Assembly (NCBI GenBank): GCA_963855995.1
Contig: OY979716.1
Coordinates: 92,449,369-92,513,368 of the forward strand
Reading direction: 5' to 3'
Origin: Muricea muricata
Lineage: Eukaryota; Cnidaria; Anthozoa; Malacalcyonacea; Plexauridae
DNA length: 64,000 nt
Position numbers and translations under genes: made by a program. Below are positions 32,405-45,692 of this stretch, piece by piece; within the stretch, counting starts at the first letter, position 1, and every line of letters begins with the position of its first letter. The notes below the pieces were generated by a model, which saw only the letters and a program-made list of their open reading frames with translations, ran no database searches and was not told where the DNA came from.

Positions 32405-35213
32405 GATCTTTTATTTATTTATTTTATTTATTTATTTAACTTTAGCCGTAAACACAAACATAAACACAATAATTATATAAACAAGAAAACGGCTCAGGAA
32501 CACTACCACAGCGTGAGGCAATTACGTTAGTGACCTGTTACAGAACAAATATAGAATGTCACGTAAAGTACAATAACAAGAAATAAGATTGCAGCATGAT
32601 AACTTTTACACCCAACGGAGAGGACACTACAGAGTCACACTACACACAACACCAAATGCTAATATTATAGTTGGGTTTAAAGATTAAAAAAATTGTGCTG
32701 CAATGAACAATTATTAAAAACAACCTTTCTTTCTTCCTGCAAGCTGTTCTGCTTTATGACACTTTACACAAACTGATTTCCAAGTCTGAATATTGTCCTG
32801 ATAAAATACAGTCAGTGTGGCTGAGTAGTAGTAGTTGTACAGAAATGCTTTGAAGGTCAGAAATGACATGTCCGGAGCTCATCAGGAAGGGTGTTCCATA
32901 CTCGCGATACTCGTACGAAGTAACTGTTCTGGTGACACAATGTTCTAACTTTCGGGATGCTGTATGTAATTATAGAGTTATTAGTTGAGCGTAGATTGAA
33001 GGTGGTGGTCAGACTGTCAATTTGTTCCGGTAAGATTTCAGATTTAATTAAACCATGTGTGCATTTGAATAGAAAGAGGATGTCCAGGTACTCATGCCAG
33101 TAGCAGAGGGGTAGTAGTTTTAAGGTAACGAGTCTTGATTTATAGGATTCATCCGTTCTGAAGGGAAGAGCCAGATAAATTTTGTTGCTCGACGTTGGAT
33201 GCGTTCAAGTTCCATGCACATGGTCATATTTTGTTGACTCCAAATCTGTGAGGCATATGCAAGATGGGATCTTACAAGTGTTAAATATAGACAGCGTCTG
33301 GTGTCCACGTTCAAGAGTTTTACCGTTAATCGTTCGAGCATTCCTAGCATGCGATTGACTTTGGTCACCTGTTCGTATATGTGCTTGTTCCATTTCAGAT
33401 CAGAAGAAAAGGTAACCCCGAGATCTTTCTGTGTATCAAAGTGCTGCATAATTTCACTATTAATAGTGTATTCGACTACAGTGGATGATGCTTTCGTGTG
33501 ACGCTGAGTACTTTACATTTTTGGGGATTGAATTTAAGTCTCCAACTCAGAGCCCATTTCTCTACATTTCTGGCTTCGGTTTTAAGAGCACATGCATCAG
33601 CTGGAGATTCAACTACGGAAAAGCACTTTGTGTCATCAGCGAATAAGGAGATACCAACGGATGGTGAGGATATTGATGATGGAAGGTCATTTACCTAAAT
33701 CAAGAAGAGAAGGGGTCCAAGTATTGATCCTTGAGGAGCACCGGCAGAAATAGGAAGAGTATCTGATATGACACCGTTGAGTATTACACGTTGTTGGCGC
33801 CCTGTCAAGTAATTTTTGAACCATTGTAAAATATTGCCAGTAAGTCCGAATTGAGAGAGTTTATTTAGAAGAAGATTATGATCCGCAGTATCAAACGCTT
33901 TCGCAATACCGAAGTACAGGATATCAGTTTGCTTTCCTGAATCCAGATTTTGACTGCTACGGTGAAGAGCGAAAAGGAGCTGGCCGGTACAAGATTTTCC
34001 TCTCAGGAAACCATGCTGTGCAAGGGATATCATCTTCTGAATATGATCCACCAAATGATTATAAATGCAGCGTTCCAAGACTTTTGCAATAACGCACAAC
34101 AAGGAAATTGGTCTGTAGTTTTCCACAAAACTTTTATCTCCCTTTTTGTGAATTGGAATTAAGTTGGGTAGTTTCCATTCTGATAGAAGGGTACCACGCT
34201 GTAGTGATTTATTAAAAAACCATGTTAACGATGTTGTGATGCTGGTTGCGCATTCTTTTAACAAGCGGATTGATGTATTATCAGGCCCAGAGGCCGTCTT
34301 TGGATCAAGGTGGAATAAGACATTGTACACTTCACTTGGATCTAAGATAATGTCAGAAATAAATTCGGCTGATATAGGTGAAGTGGGGATTGGATTCTCA
34401 TCAGCTTTGTTCAAAAACACGGAGTAGAAGTATTCATTAAACATGTCAGCAGCTTGATTTGATGTTTGTGAAGTTATACGCGGGGAGTCAGGATTGTCTG
34501 CAGCGGTGGATACATGCTGTGGAATGCCACTGGACTTGGTGGACGTTTTGAAAAAGAACCAGAAGAGTTTGGGGTTGGAAGGTAGATTGTTACTGAGAGA
34601 AGCGAAGAAATTTTCACGACTTTCTTTGATAAGTCTCTTTGAGGTGTGGCGGAGGTTCTTGTATTTCTCTAACAGGGCAACGGAATTCTTGCGACGGACT
34701 TTTTGCCGTATTGTTTCTTTCTTTTTGAGGAGCGAAATTATTGCAGGTGTAATCCAGGGTGGATTGTATCTCCCTTTCACGATCTTTCTTGGAATATACT
34801 CATTAGCCATCGCGAGAAAAGTGTCTCTCCATAAATTCCACTCGTCGTTAATGTCCGAGGTGCTTTTGGAGCTTGTGAATTCGAAATCAATGTTCATCAA
34901 GTTACGGTTCATTTCTTCAAAATTTGCACGTCTGTAGTCGTAACCGGTCTTTTTAGTTTCTGAGCAGGCGTTAGAGTAACTTGCAAGTCGAACAATGCGC
35001 ATTTGTGGTGAGAAAACAATTTTAATGCGTATGGATCAATCACTTCAATGTTGTTAATGGTATCTGGGATATTTGTGATTAAAAGATCCAGAACACTAGT
35101 TTCTCTTGTTGGGATGTCAACCAATTGACTTAGGTAATGATCAGATATAATGTTATAGAAAAATCTTTCGGATTCACCATTTGGTATTACCATGTTTTCG
35201 GACCATCTTAAAG
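32405..35213 (-). mobile_element. 5'-truncated LINE (CR1/L2/Jockey-type)
   Basis: On the minus strand it starts within the endonuclease near 35210 and ends in an AAAT-rich tail (32405-32445), as expected for a non-LTR retrotransposon truncated at its 5' end. The coding part is broken by stops and frameshifts, so the copy is dead. No clear target duplication was found. Confidence 0.9.
33120..35193 (-). pseudogene. LINE endonuclease end and reverse transcriptase
   Basis: At 35193-34909 lies the C-terminal endonuclease part (LVDIPTRETSVLDLLITN, then FSHHKCALFDLQV). The main frame (35002-33695) carries WITPAIISLLKKKE, LDPKTASGPDNTSIRLL, IPIHKKGDKSFVENYRPISL, KVLERCIYNHL, AQHGFLRGKSC, GIAKAFDTADHNLLL (motif A) and SAGAPQGSILGPLLFLI (motif B). 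An in-frame TAG then precedes VNDLP. The catalytic FADD follows in a shifted frame near 33650, and the C-terminal region (33449-33120) ends RRATKFIWLFPS. The order and motifs identify a non-LTR reverse transcriptase of the CR1/L2/Jockey-type lineage. Confidence 0.92.
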
Positions 35214-36670
35214 AAGACTATGTCTTTCCTGTAATTGGACGTCAAACATTTGGTTTATCAAAATGTGATCCTTTCATGTGTCATATGCCGATCGTGCTCC
35301 TGAGATATTTATGAAAATTACATGCGTTTTCTGACTCTTGCCCAAGGCGGTAATGTGGCTACCGAATTTTCTTCAATCAAAGATGGCGTAAATATGAAAT
35401 TTATAGCAACGTTGTAAGTTGCTAAAAATTTGTAGGCTGTTGGACAATTGATTTGGCAGCAATTGCCGGATATTGGCCGATATGTAGACACCAATGTTAG
35501 TCACTTTGTTTTCATACTACTTCAGAAACACATTAATCAGTATTACGATATTAGCTATCACAATAGAGAACTGAACAACTTCGATAACAAGCACGCAATT
35601 CAAACAATTCCTTAAAATTTGAACTAACGAACAGAGTTTTAATGTAACTTGATATTCGTTCAGATGAGCTATAGTATTTAACAAAGCTTATTTGAATTTA
35701 TACTAGCATGCATGTGTATTTCAAGCGGTGTGATTGCAATCATAATTTCAAATAACAATAACCGGACCGGGAAACCCTTTTATTAGGTGATTGAAATCAC
35801 CGCTAAGAAATATATGAAATACAAACGTATTGCGGGCTCGTCGTGGCCTTCAAAATAAATGGTTGCTTCCACCACGACAACGTCCATATTCTAATCTATA
35901 AAATTTATGGCGAAGGAATAATCAACAATGGAAGCACGACAATCTGTATTCACTCTCACAATGTTTATTGTCGTTTTGTATCCCGCTACTTGTCAACATT
36001 TGGTAGACCTTAAAAACATTTAACCTCGCATTTCTAGTAGCTTGTAATGCTTTTTTTTCTTTTTAAAATAATACAGGTACAAGAGCTAAAATGTGTTATT
36101 ATTATTGAATGATACGCAGGAATTAGACGTATTTCATTTGACGATATATCGCAAAAAATAATGGCGCACATAACTTCCGAAAGATTGCGAAACTTCCAGT
36201 AGTCGGAACTCGCCGCTATTCTGTTGTTACGCGTATACGCTGACTGTTGTGTTCAGCAGCACTCGCTAGCTAGATTATAAATACGTCAAAGTTTTTTTTT
36301 GCTTTTTAGTGTTGTTGTATGAACCTTTGGCAAAATCAGATTGAAATCCAGGATGAAATATCTTGCAATGCCGTGTTTTTATCCATAAATATCACTCATG
36401 CATATTATACACGTGCCTAGTTGAATAGTCAAGATTCGGGGTGTTTAGCAACACTGTATATATACATATGCTATATGACAACTATTATGTAGTCATTAGA
36501 CGCCAAAGTGCTCAATTAAATACCTTCTCCGTCTGTACGAACAACAGCATACGCTGTTGTAAAACTAAATTCTAGTGAACTCTATTATTTTATTAGAACT
36601 TTGTAATGATAAGTTGATAACCGATTCAGACAACGCATTCGAAATTTACATCACTCCCCGGAGTTTACAC
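35214..36670. other. Non-coding stretch
   Basis: AT-rich, no supported gene. Confidence 0.45.
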
Positions 36671-36705
36671 TGCGACTGACTGACTCACTGACTAACTGAC
36701 TGATG
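36671..36705. repeat. (CTGA)n-like short tandem repeat
   Basis: GACTGACTGACTCACTGACTAACTGACTGA-type array with substitutions. Confidence 0.8.
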
Positions 36706-37556
36706 TGAATTTTCGCCACGGCGTTGATGAACGTTTGCAATTAAAACGGAAGAAAAACTTAACAGTATACAAAGTTTCATATCGCAAAGCGAAATATCTG
36801 GAACAAAATTTTGGCATGCAGATTCTATATGGGAGATAAGCAAAATTGAATGCGTTGCAAAACTTTGAGATAAATTTCTCTCAATGCTCACATTAAAACT
36901 GCTGATGCGCTGGCTCGCCCGGTTGCTTAAGGCTTGCGCGCTCCGTATAGCTACAAGGAAGTAAGAATAGACCTTTTTCAATAGTGTGGAGCAAAAAGAG
37001 AAAAAAATAGGGAAATTAAACTGAAAAAGCATGCTGTGCTCTGTGAGAAAACGTGGAAGAATTTATAATAGCTAAATTATTGGTCGAATAAATTTTTCGA
37101 CATGGATGATCTACTTACTCTCTGTCTATAAAGATCCTGTTCACATACATTTAAAGTCAATTCAAGTTTGTAACATGCTTTTGTTGTGACATTCAGGACC
37201 GGCGTTAGAACGTTAATTTGAGAAGTGTGTGTTGGGGGGGGAGAAGCCGATACTAGTGACATTCAAACTGAACAATCAATTATATTTTGAGCAATTCTCA
37301 ACATTTTATTAAGTAATCTTTTTTTTTATATTTGGGTAGTTTTCATTGAGTAAATTATGTTTATTACAGTCAACAGCAACATGTCCACTGCACGGGAGAT
37401 TATTGACACGTCGTGTAGTTCTAACAATTCGCGAGGATACCAATACATATGAATACAATAGTGGGAGTTGGTCCATTTGGACCTTGTAGACATGGCGCGC
37501 TAAAAAGAGTACAACATTATTCAACAAGTATACAAGTATAACATTGATTCACTCTT

Positions 37557-39416
37557 TTTATTTATCATATTGATACGTATTTCATAGAAATTCTACATTA
37601 TTCAAAGCTGTTGTACAAAACAAACAGAAAAATGGCCTACCACTTTTGCATGAAGCCACAGGGTCTTGTACGGCAGTCACGAAGGTTTGTAAATGGATTG
37701 TAACCTCTTGCAAACACTGGATTATGTTCCTGTAAATTAATGTTGGGATAGAAACGTGAGGTTTTTAGAGAAAAAAAACTTCAGACTTTTTCTGTTATGA
37801 TTTTCCATGACAAAATTAGTGGTCTAATCCGTGAAATTAGCTAGCAAAGCACATAGATATAAGCGGTTGAAAATTTCAAAACTAATATTGCCTGGGTTGA
37901 TACTTTAAGAAAAAAAACATAGGCTAAATCAATTTACATATAGTATTATAAATCTACTAGAAATACATGCATGCAGCAACCCCTCGCCACTAACTAAGAG
38001 CATGCAACTATATTTTCGGAATTACATGAAGTACTTGTATAGGTTGTTCTCATAGCAACACGGCAATTGTTATTCTTTCTGTATATTTTTTCAAAATGAC
38101 AAAATATCAGTTTTTAATCCTTGTTTTATTGACAATTTTTTAAATGGCACAACATTTGTCATCAGTATGTTATTACGCCTAATGTAAGCTTAAATTTGGT
38201 ATAAAATACGACCTATTAATTACATTAGTAATAAGAAGGCAGTCTTGCATTTACAAAACCTAAACTTACTCTGGAATTTAAACAGTGAATAGACTGGGTG
38301 AGTACGGCTACGCCGGCCTTTATAAAACATTAAAACACAAGTATGAATACGCATTATCAACAAACTTGCCTTGTGTTTCACGCTAGAGTAAATTCTTGGC
38401 GCTTCTCCTTATTTTCCCCGAATTAATCTCTCTTCGAGAGTCTTGTGGCAGTCGTTTTCGTCTTATTTCTCGCCTTTTTGGATGCCTTAAGTGTTTGCTA
38501 CTCCTGATAGTCCGCCATATTCCTGAGATCAGAAATGACCACCCTTCGTTGGTTGTGGAAGTTGCCAAATCTTTTTGCAAAAATACAAAATATTGTAGTG
38601 CAATATAGTCCGCCATATTTTTGAGATCAGTGATGACCACCCACTCCCACTCCCACTCACCGCCACCCTGGAAACACGCGCCCGCAATATTTGATGAACT
38701 TCAGACTTCGCTATGCTTTCCTTTTCCCGGGTGTAAATAGCCGTGCGGAATTAGTACCCTCGCACGTCGCTTCGCGCCGTTGGCTCGGGGATCATAAAAT
38801 GGTGCATCAAGAAAAACAAATATTCAATATTTCAGAAATTTTTGTCATTTCTATATAACATGTTGTCAAGCGGTCCTAAACCTCAGAGTTGATAGGCTTC
38901 GATGTCACCAAATAAATCAGCAATGTTATCACCACTGTTATCAGTAAAGTTCTCATTCTAAATAATTCAAATTATGCAATTAACTTTAAAATTAACAAGA
39001 CAAGTTAGAATAATTAATGCAAGTACTACGTTTCTCTTATTAATTGGGAGCCTCCACTGAACACAGCAGTTTTTGGCGTGCAGTTTAGAGATCAAAATAA
39101 AAAACGAAAATCCATAACGATAGATGTTTTTTCGAATTGATATTTCTTACAAAATGTGTCTGTTATTTCAAATAACAGCAGGAGGCAAACATAAAAAAGA
39201 ATGTAACTGCAAATAAGCTCAGAGGCCATATGGTAAACCGATGCTGAAAAAGAAACCGATATTCAGAATACAAAAAGCACATACAATAATACTGTAGTGT
39301 ACACGCAGAACAACTTACATGATTGCGAGTATGATCTTTGTGCTAAGTCAGAAATAATAACTTATTTGATTTTCAACTCCAGATTGATATTTAGAAATAG
39401 TTAGGCACATTATATA
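37557..39416 (-). CDS. Secreted two-cysteine peptide gene, copy A
   Basis: Minus-strand model: TATA box (TATATAA, 39410-39416); a non-coding first exon to 39319 with donor GTAAGT; and a second exon with AG acceptor at 38959-38958, ATG at 38956-38954 and 25 codons to 38882 with donor GTTTAG. The third exon runs 37729-37637 (30 codons plus TAG), and AATAAA lies at 37557-37562. The 55-residue product begins MRTLLITVVITLLIYLVTS, a clear hydrophobic signal peptide. The mature part has NPVF, then RDCRTRPC (a C-x4-C pair), and ends in Trp. The frame is intact across the join. Function is unknown: an antimicrobial, signalling or venom-type peptide are all possible. The upstream triplet aligned with copy B's first ATG is ACA here. 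Confidence 0.62.
38490..38645. repeat. Diverged direct repeat around GTCCGCCATATT
   Basis: AGTCCGCCATATTCCTGAGATCAG at 38510 recurs as AGTCCGCCATATTTTTGAGATCAG at 38608, followed in both by GACCACCC. It is a local tandem duplication of about 98 bp. Confidence 0.7.
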
Positions 39417-39444
39417 GTCCTTGCCATCGTACCAATATGTTTGA

Positions 39445-40650
39445 CGTCAATTGCTAATTTTCCTTGTATATTGACTATAGTTGAATTATACGGGGAGGTG
39501 TCTTTGAGACAGAGGCGAAAACAGCCAAAAAAAAATTGGTCAAGCTCTGAAAATTTTAAATCAACATTATTATTAGTCATTTCTTTACAAATTGTTACTT
39601 TTTACAGAGCATATAAAAAGTTTTCACCTGATTTCATGGCCGCCATGCTGGTGTTTTAAAAAAGATTTTTAAATCCATTCATTTGAAAGGTATGTCAATA
39701 TGGGCGCCAAATTCGTTGTTGTTTTAACCCGCAGCGAATGGATGCCAACTCTGTGTAAGAACGAAAGTATTTAGTGTAAGTAATTGTAAGGATTTCCATG
39801 TTACTGTTTAGAGATAGGAAGAAATTATATTTGGCTGGCCTCAGAAGGTCAGTTTTCAATATCACTGCCTTTTCATATCATGAAAAAAGAAAAAAAAACT
39901 TAGAAAAAAATTAAAAGGAGAAAGGGTTAACCCGGAACTTGGCACCAAGACACTTGAGCTATACAAGGCTCGCTAAATTTTGAGGTGTAGGGACTATATT
40001 TATAGTGCTATGTACACGTAATGATCTGAAATTATACATTCTGCAACTGCAATTTGATTCTTGGTCCAGCGTGATATAACTTTTCCTTTGGGGCTAATGT
40101 AAGTTTCCTTTCCATTTCACAATGTGCCCTCTCGGTCCTGGTAATATGGCCTCAACATGGACAGGTCATGAAACGATAGAGAATTTGGCTACCCAAAACG
40201 GTGGCGTTGATAAAGATGTTGTTATAAACAATATAGTCGAACTCTAAAACAAAAACGACTGCATAGTATGCTGCATGAAATTTTTAAACAGCTACGTTGC
40301 TTGCATCATTTTCACGGGCTCTGTCTATTAGACAACGCCAACTGTAAAACGTGTAGCAATATAATCGTGGTCAAAACAAATGTAATTAATTATTGTTCAC
40401 AAGGCAGATAAAGTTTCATGATATTTGCTTCAAATATATGAAAATTTATTTCAGTTTTTCCATGCCGTTCTGTTGTCGATTGCCAAACCCTGTTATATCG
40501 TCAAGAAATTAAATTTCCTTTTCTGAATAAAATTTTACTAAGTTCTAAAGAAAAAATACGCACATGCACGCGCATTGTTATTACGTTGTAATACGATCAA
40601 ACTTTCGTGACAAAACGTACAGCAAAGTTTTGCAAGTTCTTAATTTCCCA
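39445..40650. other. Non-coding stretch
   Basis: Apart from homology to 47540-47600 at its left end, nothing supported. Confidence 0.45.
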
Positions 40651-40654
40651 TTAA

Positions 40655-41172
40655 AGGGAAATGGCAACAAAAATTTTTATCGGCTTATTTGAAAGAGACT
40701 CCAAAACAATATATTTTTCATTACAGAACTTTTATATCTGCCTTATTTAGTGAGATATTTTGACTTGAAATCTTTAGTTGTCCGCCATCTTGGATATTTG
40801 TAGATATGCATGATACGTCACAACTGGGGTCACGCAATTTTTTTTTCTTACGACACAATGATTAATCTTTTCCAATGACCACACACATGGTAAGTGTTTC
40901 GGATTTCAGCACGGACTGAAAAGATTTTAAATAATATTTGATTGTTGGTAGATATTTAGGAGAAGCTTTGAATGGCTTATCCCTATTAGTGACGTCACCA
41001 AAACATTGTTAATGAGGTTAAAAATTAATCCAAGATGGCGGACAGTTCGATTACTCAGGTGACAATATCTGCCAAAGTAAAACAGATATAAAAATTTGGT
41101 AAAAGACGTTTATAGATTACTTTTAGAGTCTCCTTCAAATGAGACCATAAAAATTTTTGCTGCCATTTCCCT
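40655..41172. mobile_element. TTAA-target MITE, 518 bp
   Basis: Flanked by TTAA on both sides (40651-40654 and 41173-41176). The inverted ends read AGGGAAATGGCA and continue AAAATTTTTAT. Subterminal inverted similarity extends further inside, including GTCCGCCATCTTGG near 40780 and its inverse near 41030. It is non-coding. TTAA targets are typical of piggyBac and Kolobok groups. Confidence 0.82.
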
Positions 41173-41343
41173 TTAATTGTAATTTTAGATATTTGTAGAA
41201 TAACTCTCATTCAATCTAGAAATTGAAATGTTACGTTTCAATGCATAGTTAAAACATCATAATAAAAATAGATAAATAGATACACATGCTCAAGTATATA
41301 GTTTTTTAATAAACTTCTTCGAAACGTAGTCGTTCTTTTTGTC

Positions 41344-41382
41344 ATATATATATATATTTTTGTATATATATATATATATATA
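41344..41382. repeat. (TA)n microsatellite
   Basis: Two AT runs separated by TTTTTG. Confidence 0.9.
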
Positions 41383-41816
41383 CTAGCTGAATATCTAAAC
41401 GCTGTTTTAATTTGCTATTAGCTATACTTGTAAATGAATATAGACCAAAGTTTCAAACTTTTAATTCAGGAAAATTTGAAAGATGCAAAATTTGAGTTAT
41501 ATTTACATCTGCAGGTCACTCACGCAGGTTAACATGAGCAGAACCAATGTGCAGAACAGAACATTATATCATCGTTAATCTTTCATAGATGTTGGTGTTC
41601 CTATACTAAATAATGAGCAATGAATTGTCTTATGGTCATGAACAATGTAATTTGATGTAATGAGAACAAAAAACCATTGATCATTATTTGGATTACAAAC
41701 GCCCAGCTATGAATTTATCAGATTTTGTGGCAACTGTCCATCAGATAATGACAGTATTTAAGCAGTATTCTCATATCAGGAACGCAGTATAAATTAAAAG
41801 CTGTGATTATCTATTT

Positions 41817-42006
41817 AACAAATAGATAACATTTTGCCGTTGTCTGTTCAGTTATAGATACACGGTATGACGTCATAATGTGGTAAGAACAAAAACGTGG
41901 CCCACAAGCCGCCTAGGCGAGTGGGTCACTGATGTTCTTACCACATTACAACGTCTACTGTGTATCTATAACTGAACAAACAACGGAAAAATGCTATCTA
42001 TTTGTT
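41817..42006. mobile_element. Foldback MITE, 190 bp
   Basis: Arms begin AACAAATAGATA and continue through GTTCAGTTATAGATACAC to GTGGTAAGAAC. The inverse follows a loop that contains AAGCCGCCTAGGCG. Arms are about 80 bp with few mismatches. Confidence 0.85.
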
Positions 42007-42689
42007 TTATATAATAAAAATGTGAAAAATTTCGCCAAAATAAGCTTTGTAGTGCGACGAAAAGACTTTAGCACGCCATTTGACGTGATCGTGATCTACA
42101 CAAAACAAAGCACGCCATTGGCTGCCGATAATTCTAAAATTGCTGTGATTGGTTTGTCGCTGAAATGGCGTCAGCGCGCGTCTGTCCTCTAATATATTAC
42201 AGTTCTCGACCAATGAAAACCCAGAATGAACTCTGATTATTATATAATAAGGTTTATGCATTAGATGATACAGAATTGTTTAGTTGTAACAATATATTGG
42301 ACCTTTGATTTCATTTTATCCTTTTCTGCAGTTTTCATGCTAATATTTGTGACATCAACACTTCTAGCCCTTAGGACATGATTATTAATGCAAATATTTT
42401 TATGCAAATATTTATACCTTCAAAGAGGGCGAGAACAATCTTAATAGACCAACATTTCGAAGCATCTTAAAAAAGCTACTTGTAGTAAATTCCTGTTAAT
42501 GTAATGGTCGATTGCCTAAAATACACGACAATTATTCCTTGTAAAGAGTAATTAAAAGAAAAAGCTTTTGAAGAAGCCCGGATAAAAGCTATAAAAGCAT
42601 GCATTTTACATGCTTTTTTCATACATCTTGTATATTAAGAAATATCTGACTGTATTGATATCGAGTTCCATCTATCAATAAGATAAGGA

Positions 42690-42762
42690 GCCATTTAAAT
42701 GTTCTAGATCTTACGACAGCCATTAAAAATAAGACAGCCATTTAAATGTTCTTGATCTTACG
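42690..42762. repeat. Short direct repeat before the Penelope fragment
   Basis: CCATTTAAATGTTCT followed by GATCTTACG occurs twice, about 47 bp apart, at the 5' junction of the Penelope fragment. Confidence 0.7.
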
Positions 42763-42768
42763 TTTCAT

Positions 42769-43743
42769 TTGGTTGATGGCTATATTCAAACTGATGTTTA
42801 TTCCAAGCCTACCGATAGCCATTTATACCTCAAACCTACAAGTGCTCATCCTAAACATATTTTTAAAGCTACTCCATATGGAGTAGCAGCCAGATTAAAG
42901 AGAAATTGTTCTAATGATGAATACTTGACCCCGAGGTTGGAGGAATATAAGGGCTATCTGATTAAGCAAGGATACAAAAGGCAATTGGTTGATACACAGT
43001 TTGATAAGGTCAAAAAAATTCCTAGAGATGAATTGCTTAAAACTGGTAGTGATAAAATGAAAAAGATATTTCCTTTTGTGTTGAGATATAATCCTAATCT
43101 TCCTGATATCAATGCTATTTTAAAAAGGCATTGGCATATCTTTGAATCTTCACCTAAGTTGCAAGAAAGTTTTCCTAAAGATTCCATCATTGCTTCATTT
43201 CGTAGATCCGAAAATCTCAAGGAAATTTTAGCTCCATCGAAATATAAAACAGATGTCGACAAATTTCATCGACCCAACATAAAGGGTTGTTCTGTTTGTG
43301 ATCGTAAATGTGATTTATGCAAAAACTATTTTGTGAAAGGTAAAACATTTCAAAGTTTTAAAACTGGCCGCACATATTTTATGAAATTTGATTTCCAATG
43401 TAGCATAGTCTATCTTATCTTTTGCAAAAGGTGTCATCTTCAATATGTGGGATCTACTAGGACAGAATTTAAAGTTAGATTTCGCAATCATAAATCAGCT
43501 ATGCGCACTAATAAAAGAACATGTGAAGTGGCTATTCATTACAATAGTTCTCCACATGTTATGCAAGATTTTACATTTCAATGTATTGACAAAGTAGACC
43601 CTAAAACTGATCCGGATAGAATTGAAAAAATTTTAATAACTAAGGAAGCTTATTGGATGGCGCAGTTATTTTGCATCTTTCCTGATGGCCTGAACAAAAG
43701 ACTTGAAATTCATTCTAACAAAAGAATTAATTATGGTAAATAA
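42769..43743 (+). CDS. Penelope-like RT tail and GIY-YIG endonuclease
   Basis: The frame opens with DGYIQTDVYSKPTDSHLYL, the conserved segment that follows the catalytic palm in Penelope-like reverse transcriptases, then YNPNLPDINAILKRHW and SENLKEILAPSK. A Cys cluster (CSVCDRKCDLCKNYF, about residues 176-190) precedes the GIY-YIG-type domain (IVYLIFCKRCHLQYVGSTRT, then FKVRFRNHKSAM). The catalytic palm is missing because of truncation. The frame is otherwise open to its stop at 43741-43743. It resembles the minus-strand element at 56-57.6 kb more than the pair at 57.7-61.3 kb. Confidence 0.9.
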   Translation: MVDGYIQTDVYSKPTDSHLYLKPTSAHPKHIFKATPYGVAARLKRNCSNDEYLTPRLEEYKGYLIKQGYKRQLVDTQFDKVKKIPRDELLKTGSDKMKKIFPFVLRYNPNLPDINAILKRHWHIFESSPKLQESFPKDSIIASFRRSENLKEILAPSKYKTDVDKFHRPNIKGCSVCDRKCDLCKNYFVKGKTFQSFKTGRTYFMKFDFQCSIVYLIFCKRCHLQYVGSTRTEFKVRFRNHKSAMRTNKRTCEVAIHYNSSPHVMQDFTFQCIDKVDPKTDPDRIEKILITKEAYWMAQLFCIFPDGLNKRLEIHSNKRINYGK

Positions 43744-43820
43744 ATCATACCCTATGGTATTTTAACTGGTTATCCATTGTTTACTAAGCGTATAAATAAG
43801 TGGAAATAGGTGTAGTTACC

Positions 43821-43862
43821 TTTAGATTGATGAAGGCTGTAGCCGAAACGTCTCAATAAAGT
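43821..43862 (+). ncRNA. Hammerhead-ribozyme-like motif in Penelope element 1
   Basis: TTGATGA, a stem-loop GGC-TGTA-GCC, GAAAC, then GTC. The order matches the hammerhead core (CUGANGA, stem II, GAAA, cleavage triplet). The first core base is U instead of C, so activity is doubtful. Penelope-like elements are known to carry such ribozymes. Confidence 0.5.
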
Positions 43863-43917
43863 TTAGATATCAATTGTAGGTTGTCAGAAATTGTTGTTGG
43901 TTCGCTTTTTTAAACTC

Positions 43918-44247
<330 letters not shown>

Positions 44248-44252
<5 letters not shown>

Positions 44253-45230
44253 GCATGTAATCATTATCATTGCGGTGGCCACGTCCAACTGTCGTGGTCA
44301 ACGTCGAAACGTCGTTGATTTCCGGTCGAAAAAGTAAATCGAATCAACGGCATCATTACATCGACGTCGATACGACGGCAAAATTTAAGCAACGGCAATA
44401 ATCGTGAAAATGATGTTTAATTTATTTTTCACCTTTTCATGCTGATGTCTTCTCTTCTGTCGTACAAGTTGGAATATCCTCTATATACTACAAGCCGGGA
44501 TAAATGATCTTAAACGCTCGCTCTTTTTTGGATTCTTTACACGTCGTCCGATAAATACTGATGGAAAACTTGTGTGCCAAACAGGGCAGCAATATTCTAG
44601 AGCACGCCTAATGCGGAGCAATATTCTAGAGCGAAGTGTAAATAGTAGAAGTTCTTGATATCATGGAACACCAGCTCCTCGTTGAAATTGTATTATATGC
44701 AGACGTTGAGATGCCCTTTTAACGATTATAAAAGAAGAGGTTCGTGTTACTGCAAAGACCGCGGCCTTATTGATAATGCTTGAATATAAATATAAAACAT
44801 AACACAAACTGAGGCCTTGCAAGATTTGATATCCAGCGAAAACCGAATCCAATATTTTTTTAAATATGACTGTACTCAACAACAACTTGTCTTTTAGTTT
44901 TTAGCTTCAGCGTAAAACAACTTTAAAAATAATAGCTTCTAGCTCGATGGTGTTTGTCTGATATTTTTTCCCTTTTCCAGTAGATACGCCATCGATCTTA
45001 CAAGGATTATTCAGCTGGCGTTACGCTATTGCTATTCCTAAACAAAACACCTGTGGATGAGGTAGTCACTAGTTTAAATTTGTAAATGCACAAAGAGGCT
45101 AAAGAATCTTACAAGAAAAAGCAATACGATATCGATCAATGAACAGAAGTGAAAGGATTGTACCTAAATCTTTTAAATAATTAATTTAGTTACTACTCTT
45201 TCCTCTTGCGCGTCCTACTCCGGGACTGGG
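44248..45230. other. Non-coding stretch
   Basis: No supported gene. Confidence 0.45.
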
Positions 45231-45692
45231 ACGAACCAGTACACATGTGCATAAAGTCACATTCAGTTTGTACCATGCTTTTGCTAGGACATCAAAACTA
45301 AACTGTCAATGCAAAAACTTTCTCTCAACAGGAACAATTTTTCCGGATCTTGTGAAGTCGTAATTTTATTACTATATTTATTACATTTTGATACATTTCA
45401 CCAACTTATTTATTAAAGAGAACGCAACACCAATATGTCTAATACACAAGAAGTTGCAAATACACGGCGCAAAATCACGAGTTGTAGAAAATAGAATTGA
45501 AGAATGTTCAATGTTTTGAATGTTCAATATTGTTCAATGTTTTCAACAATATTGTCCAGCATTGTCCCACCCGATTGCGGGCTGGATTCAGACTCAACAA
45601 CTTCTTCAGTATTTTTAACAACATTGAACAATGTGAGCAGCACAACATTATTCAATCCTAATAAATTTTTTGCATGTTTGCATGGTGAATAA

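Larger units (their letters stand above)
36780..39420 (-). repeat. Duplicated segment A (with B 45.2-47.6 kb and C 54.2-55.7 kb)
   Basis: Shared landmarks include CATTAAAACTG near 36890 and 54273, and ATGCTTTTGTTGTGACATT near 37175 and 55075 (diverged near 45270). GTGGGAGTTGGTCCATTTGG recurs near 37460 and 55290. The peptide exons and, in A and B, the upstream TTTGACGTCAATTG near 39440 and 47545 also recur. The three segments are diverged, same-orientation duplicates spaced about 8-9 kb, each bearing a copy of the small peptide gene. Confidence 0.75.
42763..43880 (+). mobile_element. 5'-truncated Penelope-like element 1
   Basis: The element starts within the post-palm part of the reverse transcriptase, keeps the GIY-YIG end, and has a 3' region with a hammerhead-like motif. 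It runs up to a long (TA)n tract. Severe 5' truncation next to (TA)n is usual for this class. Confidence 0.85.

Noticed and set aside
33950-34937. Plus-strand ORFs of 70-147 aa opposite the LINE
   Set aside because: Antisense shadows of the reverse transcriptase frame.
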